This document shows positions 6,455 through 7,283 of a stretch of DNA of 7,283 nt, piece by piece. Position 1 is the stretch's first letter. Each line of letters begins with the position of its first letter. Origin of the DNA: Thermoleophilaceae bacterium (GTDB lineage Bacteria; Actinomycetota; Thermoleophilia; Solirubrobacterales; Thermoleophilaceae). The notes below the pieces were generated by a model. The model saw only the letters and a list, made by a program, of their open reading frames with translations, searched no databases and had not been told where the DNA came from. The position numbers and the translations under genes are program-made. The stretch lies in assembly GCA_013812485.1 (NCBI GenBank), contig JACCTJ010000284.1:1-7283 (forward strand). The letters are read 5' to 3'.

Positions 6455-7039
6455 ATGAGCCGAGGGGGCTCGCGCTCGCGCTTTCTCCGTTCCTTCCTGA
6501 CCAGTCCACGCCAGGTCGGTGCGGTGCTGCCGACCTCGCGCCGGACGGTGCGGGACACCCTGGCTATGGCCCCGGTCGAGAGCGCGCGCCGGGTGGTCGA
6601 GATCGGCGCCGGGACCGGCGTCTACACGCGCGAGATCCTGGCGCGGATCGGCCCGGAGGCCCGCGTGCTCGCCTTCGAGATCGATCCGGCGCTGGCGCGG
6701 GCGCTCGACGCCGAGATCGCCGATCCGCGCCTGTCGGTTATCAACGACTCCGCCGCGGAGGTCGCGAAGCACCTGAACGGGGCGACGGCGGACGTCATCG
6801 TCTCAGCCGTTCCCTTCACCTCGCTTCCGCCCGGCCTCGGCCGCAAGATCCTCGAGGCCTCGCGCGCTGTGCTCGCTCCCGGCGGCGCGATGCTCGTGCT
6901 TCAGTACTCGCCGTTCGTCGAGATTCAGCTGAAGCGCACCTTCGGCTCGGTGCAGCGGCGGATCTCACCGCTCAACGTCCCGCCGGCCTTCCTCTACGCG
7001 TGCCGGATCGATTCCAATGGCGCGGCCGGGGCGCGATGA
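6455..7039 (+). CDS. PmtA-like phospholipid N-methyltransferase (class I SAM-dependent)
   Basis: This 194-residue protein resembles the soluble rhizobial-type PmtA group, which uses S-adenosylmethionine to methylate phosphatidylethanolamine stepwise to phosphatidylcholine at the membrane surface. Evidence in order: the amphipathic N-terminus RFLRSFLTSPRQVGAVLPTS (9-28), a family hallmark; SAM motif I VVEIGAGTGVYT (47-58); the acidic ribose-binding EID (75-77); DVIVSAVPF (113-121) with the following LPPG (124-127); and the terminal NVPPAFLYACR (174-184), matching the NIPPA...R end of PmtA proteins. Length is typical. ATG 6455 has a GGGG run (6446-6449) 5 nt upstream and lies 10 bp after the previous stop. 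The stop overlaps the start of phosphatidylserine decarboxylase, which makes the PmtA substrate; that supports the call. A different lipid or small-molecule substrate, or an RNA dimethyltransferase relative, is less likely but not excluded. Confidence 0.78.
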   Translation: MSRGGSRSRFLRSFLTSPRQVGAVLPTSRRTVRDTLAMAPVESARRVVEIGAGTGVYTREILARIGPEARVLAFEIDPALARALDAEIADPRLSVINDSAAEVAKHLNGATADVIVSAVPFTSLPPGLGRKILEASRAVLAPGGAMLVLQYSPFVEIQLKRTFGSVQRRISPLNVPPAFLYACRIDSNGAAGAR

Positions 7040-7283
7040 CCTGGCGGGCTCTGCGGCAGGCGCCGCGCTACCTGGCCGGTGTGGCGTGCCTCGAGCTCGC
7101 GCTGGCTGCGGCCGGTGTGCGCTCGCGCGGGCGGCTCCTGGTCGGGTCCGCCGCTGCGCTCCTGCTCTTCTTCCGCGACCCGGAGCGTGATCTCGAGCCC
7201 GACGAGGGTGTCGCCTACGCGCCGGCCGACGGCACCGTGGTGAAGGTCGATCGCGTGCGCGATCCCTGGGTGCCCGGCGAGGA
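7036..7283 (+). CDS. psd: Phosphatidylserine decarboxylase, archaeal-type, 5' part of the gene
   Basis: Eighty-two codons are visible before the window ends, with no stop. The enzyme decarboxylates phosphatidylserine to phosphatidylethanolamine and matures by self-cleavage into a pyruvoyl enzyme. The N-terminus holds a hydrophobic membrane stretch (about residues 12-46, broken by a few Arg). It is followed by FFRDPER (45-51) and AYAPADGTVVKVD (60-72), the characteristic opening of the short archaeal-type Psd family also found in Actinobacteria. The self-cleavage Gly-Ser and the rest of the catalytic core lie beyond the window. ATG 7036 overlaps the methyltransferase stop (ATGA), so the two are translationally coupled. 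A phosphatidylserine synthase gene often follows such a psd, but that cannot be seen here. The family call is confident despite the truncation. Confidence 0.88.
   Translation, partial: MTWRALRQAPRYLAGVACLELALAAAGVRSRGRLLVGSAAALLLFFRDPERDLEPDEGVAYAPADGTVVKVDRVRDPWVPGE

Noticed and set aside
6444..6458. ATG overlapping the MBL stop, giving a four-codon frame (MGPE)
   Set aside because: It stops at once. It could help ribosomes reach ATG 6455 but is too short to call a gene.
5197..6558. 453-residue minus-strand frame opposite the MBL hydrolase gene
   Set aside because: No domain is recognisable, and the plus strand holds an intact zinc-binding motif set.

Overview
The window is dense, GC-rich bacterial DNA with G/C-dominated third codon positions, and eight protein genes fill almost all of it. 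The GC bias, a HIT protein resembling actinobacterial Ap4A phosphorylases, and TAnnnT boxes placed just before start codons suggest a high-GC actinobacterium. A deep-branching Thermoleophilia-like lineage is possible, but the taxonomy is inferred from sequence style only. I see no rRNA, tRNA, CRISPR array, insertion sequence, integrase or attachment site.

Layout. Bases 1-795 are the 3' part of a family 4 glycosyltransferase, cut by the window edge. Bases 874-1866 encode a CorA-type Mg2+/divalent cation channel on the same strand. A convergent membrane protein on the minus strand (1888-3450) fuses an N-terminal multi-helix membrane domain to a C-terminal spermidine-synthase-like domain. The two stop codons are about 21 bp apart, around a perfect GC hairpin. 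A short divergent promoter region (about 3451-3503) then starts a plus-strand run to the end of the window: a HIT-domain nucleotide hydrolase/phosphorylase (3504-4004), phosphomannomutase/phosphoglucomutase (4001-5380), a metallo-beta-lactamase-fold hydrolase with a C-terminal winged-helix domain (5377-6444), a PmtA-like phospholipid N-methyltransferase (6455-7039), and the beginning of an archaeal-type phosphatidylserine decarboxylase (7036 onwards, cut by the window edge).

The five plus-strand genes overlap by 4 bp or lie 10 bp apart, so they look like one transcription unit with translational coupling. The best-supported functional link is at its end. Psd would make phosphatidylethanolamine, and the overlapping PmtA-like enzyme could methylate it towards phosphatidylcholine, which is uncommon in Actinobacteria. 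Phosphomannomutase supplies sugar phosphates for cell-envelope glycans, and the upstream glycosyltransferase fits the same general theme.

Most of the region is ordinary housekeeping and envelope metabolism. The points worth a second look are the apparently leaderless start of the HIT gene, the ambiguous corA start with an overlapping 33-codon reading frame, the PmtA/Psd pair, the membrane/spermidine-synthase fusion, and the near-identical junction sequence at two successive gene starts. I found no convincing new defence or mobile system.
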